Assembly: GCA_000435515.1 (NCBI GenBank)
Contig: FR884180.1
Coordinates: forward strand, 1 to 48,045
Length of the DNA: 48,045 bases
Origin: Firmicutes bacterium CAG:582
GTDB taxonomy: Bacteria; Bacillota_I; Bacilli_A; RF39; UBA660
Direction: 5' to 3'
Program-made: the position numbers and the translations under genes
Notes under the pieces: generated by a model
Database searches by the model: none
The model's input: the letters and a program-made list of their open reading frames with translations, nothing else
What the model was told of the DNA's origin: nothing
In this document: positions 7,467-16,842 of the stretch, piece after piece
Layout of the letters: the number at the start of each line of letters is the position of its first letter
Position numbering within the stretch: the first letter of the stretch is position 1

Positions 7467-9859
7467 ATATATTCCAGTAACTTTAAGAACAAATTAATAT
7501 ATCTTTGATTTAATTTATATTTTCTTAATTTTCTGATTCTAATTCTCTTTTGTTTAACATCAAGATTGCTAAATAATATTTCTCCAAGCATATCCTTTGT
7601 TTTAGTTTCTATTGGTAAATCACTTAAGATAGAATCAATATCATCATTAATAAGTCTTAAAGCATCTATTTCAATATCTTTACCATTACAATTAATTGTT
7701 ATTTGTTTAAGAGTTGAAAGTGGTGGTAACTCAATTACGTAATCTGAGTCATCAATATATGAATTATATGTACTTATTGATTCTTCTCCACAATGAATAG
7801 AAACTTCTTCAGGTTCTTTCGTATTTCTAAAACGTATTTTATAAGAACGCATATCAGTTATTATTCCACTCTTACCAGCAACTGGTCTAATAATAACTGT
7901 AAAATTATTTGCTTGATACGTATAATCTATACTAGTCAAAAGATAAAAACCTTGTTCATATAATGATGAAAGCCCATCATCTTCATACATCTCATAGTTG
8001 CTTGATGCTCCAGGAAATATTTGAATTTCCATATTCTTTGGTGGATTAGTATCATTTAAATCATTTCTATCTAAAATAGCTAGAGGAATAATTGTTCCCG
8101 CTTTAGCAAAAACAGGATAATCCTCTTCCTTATAGAATGTTGTATAACGTTTTCCACCAACATATCTTTTACCATTTATAAAGTCATACCAAACACCATC
8201 TGGTAAAAACAATTTTAAAACTGTACGATCCATTAAAGTATCTTTTTTACTTGTTATAGGGGCAACAAATAAATTAGATCCAAAATAATATTCATTTTTA
8301 TATAATGGTTCATCATATATTTCTGGATATCTATAATATATTGGTTGAATAAGTGGTAGCCCTACTCTTGAATATCTATAAGCTTCACTATAAAGATATG
8401 GAATTAAAGCATGTCTTAATCTTAAATATTCAGAAACAACTGATTGAGTTTTAATATCCCAAACCCAAGGTTCTCTTTTAAAATATTTTCCTTGATCACA
8501 TGATATACGTAATATCGGAGAAAAACATCCAAATTGAACAAATCTTGTATAAAGTTCTCCATCCTCTGTTCCCCCAGTATATCCACCAATATCATTTGAA
8601 ATCCATGATAATCCAACATTAGCAGCTGTACTATTAAAAGATGGAAGCATTTCTAAATTCTTCCAAGAAACTAGAGTTTCTCCTGTATAATGAATTGGAT
8701 ATCTATGAGAAGCAACTAAAGCATTTCTTGCTAAAACTATTCCCCTACGATTTACAAGTTGTTTAAAATCATCAAAATGATAATGAGTTAAAGTCCTTAA
8801 AGTCGTTAAATCCTTTATGTTATTATAATCTATACAAAAGAAATCAACTCCATAATTCATAAGTGGATGAATTAGATTATCAAGATATGAACTCAATTCA
8901 TCTTTATTAAATACATTAAAAGGAACTACGCCAGTGCCCTCTACTCCCGCACCTTTAATATAAGCTGGAAAATAATCTTCTTTGTCACTTATACCTTCAA
9001 CCGGATTCACTTTTACAGCCAATCTAACATTTTTACTATGTAAATAATCTGCCATTCTCTTTGGTCTTTTGAAAAGTTTTTCATCAAAGGTAAATCCTGA
9101 TTTCATTTTATCATTTTGTCTATGCCATTTATCAGAAAGCATAATTATTGAAAGAGGAATTTCATGTTTATTAAAATTAAACACTAACTTTTCCAAGTCT
9201 TTAGAATTATAGTCAGTATTTCTATTCCACCAAACACCTAAAGAATATCTTGGAATCAAAGGTGGATATCCAGTTAGAGTAAAATAATCTTTTAAACATG
9301 CACCAAAATCACGTTTATACATAAAAAGATAAATATCAACACGTTTATCAGTTCTTTTACCTAAAGAACCATCTTCATTAAATATCAAACTATCTGAATC
9401 ATTAATAGATACAAAACCATCCGTTGAATACAAACCTTTAGTTAATTTTGCTTGTCCATCACTTCCATCTAAAGAATAAGCAGTACCTAAAAAATTTCTA
9501 ACCTCTGGATGAAGTGGATACCAATATTTATCTGTATCATTTAAATTAACTCTTAAATATTGATCAGGACTGACTTTTGATCCAAAAAAAGGCATTTCTT
9601 TTTGATATGTTAAAGTAAAATATTTAGTTTTAATTGTTAAATATTTATTATCCTCATGTTTTTCAAACTTAATTGGATTAAACTTTCTATTAATAACAAG
9701 TTCAGTTGGACGATCTTCAAAAGTACCAGTTTCTGAATATTCAAGACGAACAAGAATTTCAGAAAGCACAGTAATACGGTACTTATTTCCTTGTACTACA
9801 CTTGATATATTTGGAAGTATATTATAATCCATTTTAAAATGTTCTTTTAGTTCACTCAC
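7454..9859 (-). CDS. Glycoside hydrolase family 31 (alpha-glucosidase/alpha-xylosidase type)
   Basis: A retaining alpha-glycosidase of 801 residues with no signal peptide, so probably cytoplasmic. Order: N-terminal beta-sandwich (to about 200), catalytic barrel (about 200-540), C-terminal beta domains. The nucleophile is Asp344 in FFCIDYNN. The block ASHRYPIHYTGETLVSW followed by SNDIGGYTGG is the family hallmark, but the acid/base position, normally Asp in GDT, is Glu394 here (codon GAA, checked). Start is GTG with AGGATGATG upstream. It stands alone, with a terminator behind it and no sugar transporter beside it. Substrate cannot be assigned; alpha-glucosides or alpha-xylosides are most likely. 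The acid/base change could mean altered activity or none. Confidence 0.85.
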   Translation of the reverse strand: MSELKEHFKMDYNILPNISSVVQGNKYRITVLSEILVRLEYSETGTFEDRPTELVINRKFNPIKFEKHEDNKYLTIKTKYFTLTYQKEMPFFGSKVSPDQYLRVNLNDTDKYWYPLHPEVRNFLGTAYSLDGSDGQAKLTKGLYSTDGFVSINDSDSLIFNEDGSLGKRTDKRVDIYLFMYKRDFGACLKDYFTLTGYPPLIPRYSLGVWWNRNTDYNSKDLEKLVFNFNKHEIPLSIIMLSDKWHRQNDKMKSGFTFDEKLFKRPKRMADYLHSKNVRLAVKVNPVEGISDKEDYFPAYIKGAGVEGTGVVPFNVFNKDELSSYLDNLIHPLMNYGVDFFCIDYNNIKDLTTLRTLTHYHFDDFKQLVNRRGIVLARNALVASHRYPIHYTGETLVSWKNLEMLPSFNSTAANVGLSWISNDIGGYTGGTEDGELYTRFVQFGCFSPILRISCDQGKYFKREPWVWDIKTQSVVSEYLRLRHALIPYLYSEAYRYSRVGLPLIQPIYYRYPEIYDEPLYKNEYYFGSNLFVAPITSKKDTLMDRTVLKLFLPDGVWYDFINGKRYVGGKRYTTFYKEEDYPVFAKAGTIIPLAILDRNDLNDTNPPKNMEIQIFPGASSNYEMYEDDGLSSLYEQGFYLLTSIDYTYQANNFTVIIRPVAGKSGIITDMRSYKIRFRNTKEPEEVSIHCGEESISTYNSYIDDSDYVIELPPLSTLKQITINCNGKDIEIDALRLINDDIDSILSDLPIETKTKDMLGEILFSNLDVKQKRIRIRKLRKYKLNQRYINLFLKLLEYIAEV

Positions 9860-9935
9860 TCAGCATCATCCTATCCATACCCTATTCTATAATCAATTTT
9901 AACATAATTGATACTTAAAAAAAAGTAGTATTTAA

Positions 9936-9964
9936 TTGACTTTTGCATATATTTAGTGTATATT
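9936..9964 (+). promoter_or_regulatory. Sigma-A promoter of rpsD
   Basis: TTGACT (9936-9941), 17 bp, TATATT (9959-9964). Transcription should start near 9971, leaving about 150 bases of leader before the rpsD start codon. Confidence 0.8.
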
Positions 9965-9970
9965 ACTAAT

Positions 9971-10124
9971 GCGTAGTGATTGGCAGTCATTTAACAAAGT
10001 TTAGTAATGTGTTTAAGAATAATAATCTAGTAACTTAAACTGCCTAAGGGAAAGAAAGTTAAACTCCCTACTAAATAAGTTAAATAGTCCTTTACTATAG
10101 TAAATATAAGAAAGGAGAAAAATT
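9971..10124 (+). ncRNA. Long 5' leader of rpsD, probable S4-binding autoregulatory leader
   Basis: Between the promoter and the rpsD start lie about 150 non-coding bases with many short self-complementary blocks, including TAGTAA/TTACTA-type pairs and AGGGAAAG...CTCCCT. In Firmicutes rpsD is autoregulated by S4 binding a structured leader, and both position and length fit. I did not fold it, so the assignment to the known leader family rests on context. The leader ends with an AGAAAGGAGAAAA ribosome site. Confidence 0.5.
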
Positions 10125-10727
10125 ATGGCAAGATATACTGGTCCAGCATACAAAAAATCTAGAAGATATGGTTTTTCTACATTAGAAAATGGAAAAGATT
10201 TAGCTAAAAGACCTTATGCTCCAGGACAACATGGTGCAGGAAGAAGAAAAAAGATTAGTGAATATGGTATCCAATTACAAGAAAAACAAAAAATCAGATT
10301 TATGTATGGTTTAAATGAAAAACAATTTAGAAGATTATTTGATAGAGCTTCTAAATTAAAAGGTGTTCATGGTGAAAACTTCTTAAAATTACTAGAATCT
10401 AGATTAGATAACCTAGTATATAGAATGGGTCTTTCAACTACTAGACGTGGTGCAAGACAACTTGTAAATCATGGACATATCCTAGTTAATGGTTCAAAAG
10501 TTGATATTCCTTCATATTCATGTAAACCTGGTGATGTTATAAGTGTTAAAGAAAATTCACTTGAACATCCAGCAATCAAAGCTTCTTTAGAAGCTGGTGT
10601 AAAAACACCTGCATATGTTGAATTTGATAATAAAAAACTTACAGGAACTTATCTTAGATATCCTGAAAGAACTGAATTATCAGCTGATATCAATGAATCA
10701 TTAGTAGTTGAATTCTATAACAGATAG
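10125..10727 (+). CDS. rpsD: 30S ribosomal protein S4
   Basis: S4 nucleates assembly of the small subunit 5' domain and, in Firmicutes, represses its own mRNA. At 200 residues it has standard length. It starts MARYTGPAYKKSRRYGFS, has the SRLDNLVYRMGL helix and the S4 RNA-binding domain ARQLVNHGHILVNGSKVDIP, and ends in VVEFYNR. The N-terminal zinc cysteines of some S4 proteins are absent (C-minus form). It is monocistronic, with its own promoter and leader, and ends at a shared convergent terminator. It is one of few plus-strand genes in the left half. Confidence 0.97.
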   Translation: MARYTGPAYKKSRRYGFSTLENGKDLAKRPYAPGQHGAGRRKKISEYGIQLQEKQKIRFMYGLNEKQFRRLFDRASKLKGVHGENFLKLLESRLDNLVYRMGLSTTRRGARQLVNHGHILVNGSKVDIPSYSCKPGDVISVKENSLEHPAIKASLEAGVKTPAYVEFDNKKLTGTYLRYPERTELSADINESLVVEFYNR

Positions 10728-10732
10728 AAAAG

Positions 10733-10766
10733 ACAAAAACTTGGTTAAAAAACCAAGTTTTTATTT
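10733..10766. terminator. Bidirectional terminator between rpsD and the convergent gene
   Basis: AAAAACTTGG and CCAAGTTTTT form a 10-bp stem with A-runs and T-runs on either side, so it can stop rpsD transcription and the minus-strand gene ending at 10745. Confidence 0.85.
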
Positions 10767-11200
10767 TGCTCTCTTAAACGAATTTCTTTAGTAATCATGT
10801 TTATTACCTTTTTTGTAGCTCCTTTAGCAGTTTTTTTACTATTTGAGTAATTATAAGTTAAATATTTTTTCAAACTAGCAAGTTCTTCAACTGTCAAAGA
10901 TTTAAAATAAGCATAATATTCATTTCTTTTTAACGATTCTAGAAACATCTTATAAATATCTGAATTATATATTTTATTTAAATCACTGTTAACTAAATAA
11001 CTAACATACGATCTTACAGAATTAATTCTAACAACTGCACTTACTCCTCCAAGTTCTGAATATGACTTATCTAAAAATATTTCAAATTCCTCTGGAGTTA
11101 ATATCGAAAGTAACTTAGCAAGAGATTCATCATTAAAAGATCTTAAACCATTTTCTTTAATCGCACTTATCACTTGTTTTATCTTTTCTTCACTTACCAC
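10745..11200 (-). CDS. Conserved-looking helical protein of unknown function
   Basis: 151 residues, mostly helical, soluble, with no membrane segment or signal peptide. I do not recognise a family. The C-terminal third is strongly basic (KKTAKGATKKVINMITKEIR), which could favour nucleic-acid or membrane-surface binding. It follows another unknown gene by 12 bp on the same strand; a GGAGGTAAT-type site lies before the start. The two genes sit between rpsD and ileS and appear to form a two-gene unit. Function not predicted. Confidence 0.6.
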   Translation of the reverse strand: MVSEEKIKQVISAIKENGLRSFNDESLAKLLSILTPEEFEIFLDKSYSELGGVSAVVRINSVRSYVSYLVNSDLNKIYNSDIYKMFLESLKRNEYYAYFKSLTVEELASLKKYLTYNYSNSKKTAKGATKKVINMITKEIRLREQNKNLVF

Positions 11201-11212
11201 GATTATTACCTC

Positions 11213-11740
11213 CTATCCAATATATTTTATATATTCTTTTAAACTTTGATCAATTCGTTTTTCATACATAGGGAAACTAGACATTACTACTTTTATGAAA
11301 GCATTAAAATGTTTTTTATTAAAAACATCATATATTCTTCTATAGACTTCATCTACAGCAACTATTCTAGCTTTTAAACCATCAGTTGATGCAAATTCTT
11401 TTGTTTTTCTAACTAAAGAATTATATTGTTCAACTATTCTTTTTAAGTCAATATCTCTTTTATATACTGACATTAATTTTTCTTTATTATAAGTACTAGC
11501 TGAAAAAACAACAGTTGTAAGAAGTTGAGTTGCATCAAGACTCCTATATTCTTTTAGATTGCTTATAATATATAAATTCATAAAATAAAAACCTAATACT
11601 AAAAAATTATTAAATTGATAAGGATCACTTATATATTTTTCTTTTTTATCAATTCTTTCTTTATCTAGAGTCGTAATAACTGAGTAGACCCAATTAAGAT
11701 TATCTTGATACAAAATATTAACTAAATCATCATACTTCAT
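11213..11740 (-). CDS. Helical protein of unknown function
   Basis: 175 residues, helical, with an internal hydrophobic patch (FLVLGFYFMNLYIIS, about residues 46-60) that looks like a buried helix rather than a clear membrane span. The second half is charged. No catalytic motif or known domain could be seen. It is the first gene of a two-gene unit with the 151-residue protein downstream. Good codon flow, a clear ribosome site (GAGGGTAATT before the ATG) and absence of overlap support it as a real gene. Confidence 0.6.
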   Translation of the reverse strand: MKYDDLVNILYQDNLNWVYSVITTLDKERIDKKEKYISDPYQFNNFLVLGFYFMNLYIISNLKEYRSLDATQLLTTVVFSASTYNKEKLMSVYKRDIDLKRIVEQYNSLVRKTKEFASTDGLKARIVAVDEVYRRIYDVFNKKHFNAFIKVVMSSFPMYEKRIDQSLKEYIKYIG

Positions 11741-11794
11741 AATTACCCTCTATTCTATTATTATTATAGCATTATTTATACATGAAAAAAAGAG

Positions 11795-14700
11795 TTATTC
11801 ACTCTTTTCTATTGAAACAAGCACATCATGGCCATTGATATCAACAACTTCTCCACTTTCTTTTTCTTCGTAAACTACTGCTAGTGTTTCTTCTTTAACA
11901 TAGTCTTTAAACATTATTAAAGCATCGTTTACTTCATTATCACCATGGAAATAAAGTTTAATTCTATCTTCGATATTCAAGCCACTTGTTTTTCTCATAT
12001 TTTGAACTTTAGATACAAATTCACGAGCAAGACCTTCAAGTAAAAGATCACGAGTAAGTTCAGTATTTAGAATAATAAACTTATTATTTTCCATACCAAC
12101 ATTGAATCCTTCTTTGGCATCAATTCTAACATCAACCATTTCAGGTGTTATATCAAGTCTCTCACCATCAAAGTCTACTGTAATAGTTTCTTCTTTTAAT
12201 AAAGATTCTTCATCGTCTAAACTTAAATTTTTTAGAGTTTCACTATAAAGTCCCATTTTAGATCCAAACATAGCTCCACATACTTTAAAGTTTGGTTTAA
12301 TTGTGAAATTCATATATTTTGATAAATCATCAACAAAGGTTACTTTTTTAACATTTAATTCTTCATTGATTAAAGTTACTAAGTTTCCTAAAATACTTTC
12401 ATATTTTCCATCAATTAAAGCTTCACTTAATGGTTGACGTACTTTTATCTTAGTTTCTTCACGAACATATCTTCCTGTAGAAATTAAATCTCTTACTAAA
12501 TCCATTTTAACTTCGATTTCTTCGTTGATCAAACTTTTATCATATTTAGGGAAATCGCTTAAATGAACAGATTTTTCGCCAGTTAAATTCTTATATATTT
12601 CTTCAGTTGTATAAGGTATAACTGGAGCACATAATCTACATAAACCAGTTAAAACTTCATAAGTAGTTATATAAACTGATTTTTTAGAGTTGTCTAACTC
12701 ACTACTCCAGAATCTATTTCTATTTCTTCTTATATACCAATTTGATAAATCTTCCGAAACAAATGAAGTTATTTGTTTAACTACTTGATTTAAATCATAT
12801 GCTTCATAAGCATCAGTAACATTCTTAACAAGTTTATTATATTTAGACAAAAGCCATTTATCTATTTCTTCACGATTTTCATAAGAAACATAACACTTCT
12901 CTGTATCTATTCCATCAATATTAGCATATGTTTGGAAGAACGTATAAGTATTTTTAAATGGATTAAAGAATTTTGAATGAACTTCTCTACAACCTTTTGA
13001 ATCATATTTTAAAGGTGTCCATACAGGAGACACTGAAAGCATATACCATCTAACTATATCTGCGCCATATTCATCTAATTCTTTTATAGGATCAACTATA
13101 TTACCCGTTGATTTACTCATCTTTTTACCAAATCCATCTAAAACCATATCGTTTACAACAACATTTTTAAAACTAGATTTACCAGATATTATTGTTGAAA
13201 TTACAAGTAAAACATAGAACCATCCACGAGTTTGATCAAGTCCTTCAGCTATAAAATCAGCTGGAAATTGACTTTCAAATAATTCTTTATTTTCAAATGG
13301 ATAATGATATTGAGCATATGGCATAGCACCGGAATCAAACCAAACATCTAACACATCTTTTACTCTATCCATAGATTTTCCACATTTATCACATTTAATA
13401 TGAAGTTCATCAACATAAGGGCGATGTAATTCCATCTTTTTAACATCAACATCTTCAATTACTAGATTTTGTAATTCATCAATTGATCCTACAACACATT
13501 TATTACCACATTCACAAGTCCAAACTGGTAAAGGACATCCCCAATATCTATTTCTAGAAATTCCCCAGTCAATCATATTATCAAGCCAGTTAGCAAAACG
13601 TTTATTTCCAACATAGTCAGGATACCAATTTATCTTCTTATTTTCTTCAATAATCTTATCTTTATAAGCAGTCGTTTTAATATACCAAGCTGGTTTTGGA
13701 TAACTTATAAGTGGTGAATGGCATCTCCAACAATGAGGATAATCATGAGTTATTTTTATTTTTTTAAATAATTTATCATTTTCCTTTAACCACTTAATGA
13801 TTTCTATTTCAAGATCTGGATCAGTTACTAAAGTTCCTTTCCATGGTCCTTCAGTATAACATCCATCTAATCCAACTGGATTTACAAAACCAATGCCATT
13901 TTCGCGACATACACGATTATCATCTTCACCATAAGCAGGTGCAATATGAACTATTCCTGTACCATCTTCAGCAGTTACATAACCATCTGCTATTACTTCA
14001 TGACATTTTCCTTCAACGTGAACAAAAGGCATCAATTGTTCATATTTTATTCCTACTAAATCAGAACCTTTAAAAGTTTCAAGAACTTCATAATCCTCAC
14101 CTAAAACTTTTGCAGCTAAAGCAGAAGCTAGAATAAATTTGTATCCTTGAGATAAAACTTTTATATAAGTAAGTTCTGGATTAACACATATAGCAACGTT
14201 TGCCATCAATGTCCAAGGAGTTGTAGTCCAAGCAAGAAAATATTCATCTGAATCAACTCTTTTTAAAGGAACAATTACAGTATTAACACTTGTTTCTTCA
14301 TAACCTTGTGAAACTTCATTTTGAGAAAGTTCTGTTCCACATCTAGGACAATACCATAAAACTTTATTTCCATGGTATAAAAGTCCTTTCTTATCCATCT
14401 CCTTTATAATCCACCATTCAGATTCAATATATTCATTTGAACAAGTTACATAAGGATGTTCACAATCAATAAATTGACCCATTTTATCCGTAACTGCATT
14501 TATATCGTCAATATTTAAAGCAGTTGCTTTATTACATTCATGGCAGAAATTTTCTACACCAAAGGCTTCTATATCAGCTTTTGTTTTAAATCCAAGTTTC
14601 TTTTCAACATTAACTTCAATTGGAAGTCCATGAGTATCAAGTCCAATTTTTCTTAAAACTCTTTCACCTTTCATCGTATGATATTTACAAAATGAATCTT

Positions 14701-14896
14701 TAATCGTTTTAGCAAGAACATGATGAATTCCGGGTTTTGCATTTGCATATATTGGTCCATCATAAAATACCCAATTTTTTCCATTTTTTCTATTTTCAAT
14801 TGTCTCATTTAAAATATCTTCTTTTTTCCAATTTTCTAAGATACTTTTTTCAACCTCACTTGCTTTTCTTTTATCAAGTTCTTTAAAATTTTTCAT
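11795..14896 (-). CDS. ileS: Isoleucyl-tRNA synthetase, type 2, with GIHH in place of HIGH
   Basis: Charges tRNA-Ile. I chose the ATG at 14896 (1033 residues): it has GGAAAGGA 8 bases upstream, while the longer frame from 14959 would run through the T-box terminator. Length and blocks such as GLDTHGLPIEVNVEKKLG match the larger type 2 (eukaryote-like) enzymes. The class I signature normally HxGH reads Gly56-Ile-His-His59 (ANAKPGIHHVLAKTIKD; codons GGA ATT CAT CAT at 14731-14720, checked). KMSKS is intact near residue 592. CxxC pairs in YCPRCG and KCDKCG are likely zinc or structural sites. An editing domain lies in between. Type 2 IleRS resists mupirocin, and GxHH variants are reported to be more resistant still. 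Expression is under a T-box. Confidence 0.95.
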   Translation of the reverse strand: MKNFKELDKRKASEVEKSILENWKKEDILNETIENRKNGKNWVFYDGPIYANAKPGIHHVLAKTIKDSFCKYHTMKGERVLRKIGLDTHGLPIEVNVEKKLGFKTKADIEAFGVENFCHECNKATALNIDDINAVTDKMGQFIDCEHPYVTCSNEYIESEWWIIKEMDKKGLLYHGNKVLWYCPRCGTELSQNEVSQGYEETSVNTVIVPLKRVDSDEYFLAWTTTPWTLMANVAICVNPELTYIKVLSQGYKFILASALAAKVLGEDYEVLETFKGSDLVGIKYEQLMPFVHVEGKCHEVIADGYVTAEDGTGIVHIAPAYGEDDNRVCRENGIGFVNPVGLDGCYTEGPWKGTLVTDPDLEIEIIKWLKENDKLFKKIKITHDYPHCWRCHSPLISYPKPAWYIKTTAYKDKIIEENKKINWYPDYVGNKRFANWLDNMIDWGISRNRYWGCPLPVWTCECGNKCVVGSIDELQNLVIEDVDVKKMELHRPYVDELHIKCDKCGKSMDRVKDVLDVWFDSGAMPYAQYHYPFENKELFESQFPADFIAEGLDQTRGWFYVLLVISTIISGKSSFKNVVVNDMVLDGFGKKMSKSTGNIVDPIKELDEYGADIVRWYMLSVSPVWTPLKYDSKGCREVHSKFFNPFKNTYTFFQTYANIDGIDTEKCYVSYENREEIDKWLLSKYNKLVKNVTDAYEAYDLNQVVKQITSFVSEDLSNWYIRRNRNRFWSSELDNSKKSVYITTYEVLTGLCRLCAPVIPYTTEEIYKNLTGEKSVHLSDFPKYDKSLINEEIEVKMDLVRDLISTGRYVREETKIKVRQPLSEALIDGKYESILGNLVTLINEELNVKKVTFVDDLSKYMNFTIKPNFKVCGAMFGSKMGLYSETLKNLSLDDEESLLKEETITVDFDGERLDITPEMVDVRIDAKEGFNVGMENNKFIILNTELTRDLLLEGLAREFVSKVQNMRKTSGLNIEDRIKLYFHGDNEVNDALIMFKDYVKEETLAVVYEEKESGEVVDINGHDVLVSIEKSE

Positions 14897-14904
14897 AAAC
14901 ATTT

Positions 14905-15130
14905 CCTTTCCAATAAAAAAACATCCATAACATAGGAACGAACATATCCGTGGTACCATCCTATTTTATGAATGTAATCATACTCTCTTAACTTTAACGC
15001 AGTTAACGTACTTAGCTTATCCCTAAGTCACATTAGAAGTGATTCTTAAATAACTATTTTTAACTGTTTGCACCACCCACAGCTTCTCTATAAAAAATCA
15101 TTATTTAACGTCTTCATCAATTGCTTTACA
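14905..15130 (-). promoter_or_regulatory. T-box riboswitch controlling ileS
   Basis: On the minus strand, the T-box core GGATGGTACCACGG (around 14948) lies inside a terminator stem: CATTCATAAAATAGG pairs with CCTATGTTATGGATG (one G-U pair and one mismatch) followed by T7 just before the ileS ribosome site. Upstream lies a stem I-like region with AGAGAAGCTGTGGGTGGTG. A candidate Ile specifier ATC is seen in AAGAATCACTTC. Uncharged tRNA-Ile should favour the antiterminator and switch ileS on. Confidence 0.88.
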
Positions 15131-15136
15131 AACTAA

Positions 15137-15165
15137 ATTATAAATTTTATTTTCTTGTTTGTCAA
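15137..15165 (-). promoter_or_regulatory. Sigma-A promoter of the ileS T-box transcript
   Basis: TTGACA (15160-15165) and TATAAT (15137-15142) with 17 bp between: a perfect consensus. It overlaps the region immediately behind the preceding membrane-protein gene. Confidence 0.88.
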
Positions 15166-15167
15166 TT

Positions 15168-15833
15168 CTAAATATCTTTATTATAGAAGGTTTTATCAAT
15201 TTCTCCTTCTTCAAAGAAATTATCATCTACAGGTTTCTTTTTATTTTTACTAGGCAAATTAACAAATATCATAAGTAAAATTATTAAAACAACACAAGTA
15301 GTTAAAATAATATACATATTATCAATAAAGAAATATTGAGTTTTTGTTGAAGAATCTATTGATTTCATCGTATAAACCATTAAATCATCTTCTTTATTTA
15401 AAGATAATATATTACCTTTATTTCTAAATTTAGAGTTGATATTAACACCATCTATGTTATAGAAGAATAAATCTGAATATTTTGTATTATTCACCTTAAG
15501 TTCAAGTATTAAATACTCTTTTGAATAAGCATCAGCATCAGCTTCTACACTCAAATCAACAATCGTATACTTTCCTTTTTTAGATATTTCCTTTTTTGTT
15601 ATTTGATAACCATTTAAGGCCTCTATATTAGTAAGTTCGATTGAACCTGTTTTAAAAGCAATAGTTTCATTGATAGATTCAATCATATCGCCTTCAAAAC
15701 TTACCATTAAATACGATAAATTATCTTTTATTTCTGTATCCATTTCATAAGTTGGTTCAAAGTTAGTCGAAGCAGCAAATGAAACAATTGGGGAAAGTAA
15801 TAAAATTATTATTAGGTAATACAACTTTTTCAT
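15168..15833 (-). CDS. Secreted, C-terminally membrane-anchored protein of unknown function
   Basis: 221 residues: a signal peptide (LYYLIIILLLSPIVSFAAS, likely cut after the Ala pair), about 145 residues outside the cell with a beta-rich look (alternating hydrophobic pattern, YLMVSFEGDMIESINETIAF), one C-terminal membrane span (IILTTCVVLIILLMIFVNLP), and a short basic then acidic cytoplasmic tail. The outer part has the feel of a cohesin or Ig-like sandwich but no motif proves that. Its start overlaps the end of gapA by 4 bp, so it is co-translated with a glycolytic enzyme, an odd pairing. Function unknown. Confidence 0.65.
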   Translation of the reverse strand: MKKLYYLIIILLLSPIVSFAASTNFEPTYEMDTEIKDNLSYLMVSFEGDMIESINETIAFKTGSIELTNIEALNGYQITKKEISKKGKYTIVDLSVEADADAYSKEYLILELKVNNTKYSDLFFYNIDGVNINSKFRNKGNILSLNKEDDLMVYTMKSIDSSTKTQYFFIDNMYIILTTCVVLIILLMIFVNLPSKNKKKPVDDNFFEEGEIDKTFYNKDI

Positions 15834-16831
15834 TTTAGAAGTTCTCCTAAAGTTCTAATCATTTGACACGTATAACCAAGTTCATTATCATACCAAGCAA
15901 CTACTTTTACAAGTTCTTCTCCATCACATTCAAGAACATCAGTTAAAAGTCCATCAACAAGAGAACCAGCATGAGTTCCAATTACATCACTTGAAACAAT
16001 TGGATCCATTGTAAATTTAATAACATCACTTTGATTACTTTTAAACATTTCATTTATTTCTTCTTTAGTTACAGATTTTCCTAATTTAACTGTTAAATCG
16101 ACTACTGAACCATCGATTGTCGGAACCCTAAAAGCACTTCCCTTAAGTTTTCCGTTTAGATTTGGTAAAACTTTACCTATTGCACTAGCAGCACCAGTAG
16201 ATGCTGGAATAATATTTTCTAAAGCGCTTCTTCCACGTCTTGAAAAAGCTCCTTTTTTATGAGCAACATCTAAAGTTGTTTGATCATTTGTTGTTGCATG
16301 AATGGTTGTCATATACCCATATTCTACTCCATAAGCTTTATCCAATAAATTTAATACTGGAGCAAGACAATTTGTTGTACAACTTGCGGCTGATATTACT
16401 TTTTCACTTCCATCAAGGCTTCTTGAATTAACTCCAAAGACGATTGTTTTCATATCTCCTTTAGCAGGTGCTGAAATAATAACATGTTTAGCTCCAGCTA
16501 TAATATGCGCATTTGCTTTTTCTAAGTCAGTGTAATGGCCAGAACATTCCAAAACTGCATCAATTTCAAGTTCACTCCAAGGTAAATTTGTTGCATCCAT
16601 CTCTTTATAAACGCGTACATGTTTACCAGCTACTATCAATGATTCATCATCAAAAGACAATATACTTGCATCAAACATTCTAAAATTTGAATCATATTTC
16701 AATAAATAATATAAATCCTCTACACTTGTTAAATCATTAACAGCTACCACTTCATACTCTTGAGACTTTAAAAGTTCTCTAAAAGCAAGTCTACCAATTC
16801 TTCCAAATCCATTAATTGCAATCTTTTTCAT
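15830..16831 (-). CDS. gapA: Glyceraldehyde-3-phosphate dehydrogenase (phosphorylating)
   Basis: Glycolytic oxidation of GAP to 1,3-bisphosphoglycerate in the cytoplasm. At 333 residues it is standard length. It has the Rossmann start INGFGRIGRLAFREL, NAD-preferring Asp in AVNDLTS (residue 33), the catalytic block SAASCTTNCLAP with the nucleophile Cys, the histidine in TTIHATTNDQ, and the C-terminal WYDNELGY. RBS AGGAGAGG precedes the ATG. It is the middle gene of a three-gene unit: nucleoside kinase-like gene upstream (12 bp gap) and an unknown membrane protein downstream (4-bp overlap). pgk and tpi are not adjacent, unlike in many relatives. Confidence 0.96.
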   Translation of the reverse strand: MKKIAINGFGRIGRLAFRELLKSQEYEVVAVNDLTSVEDLYYLLKYDSNFRMFDASILSFDDESLIVAGKHVRVYKEMDATNLPWSELEIDAVLECSGHYTDLEKANAHIIAGAKHVIISAPAKGDMKTIVFGVNSRSLDGSEKVISAASCTTNCLAPVLNLLDKAYGVEYGYMTTIHATTNDQTTLDVAHKKGAFSRRGRSALENIIPASTGAASAIGKVLPNLNGKLKGSAFRVPTIDGSVVDLTVKLGKSVTKEEINEMFKSNQSDVIKFTMDPIVSSDVIGTHAGSLVDGLLTDVLECDGEELVKVVAWYDNELGYTCQMIRTLGELLK

Positions 16832-16842
16832 ATTTTCCTCTC

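Noticed and set aside
13843..14073. Plus-strand 76-codon ORF inside ileS
   Set aside because: Antisense shadow of a well-conserved gene with unusual His/Leu-rich composition and no ribosome site.
14897..14959. N-terminal extension of IleRS (21 extra codons)
   Set aside because: It runs through the T-box antiterminator/terminator and has no ribosome site; the ATG at 14896 has GGAAAGGA at proper distance.
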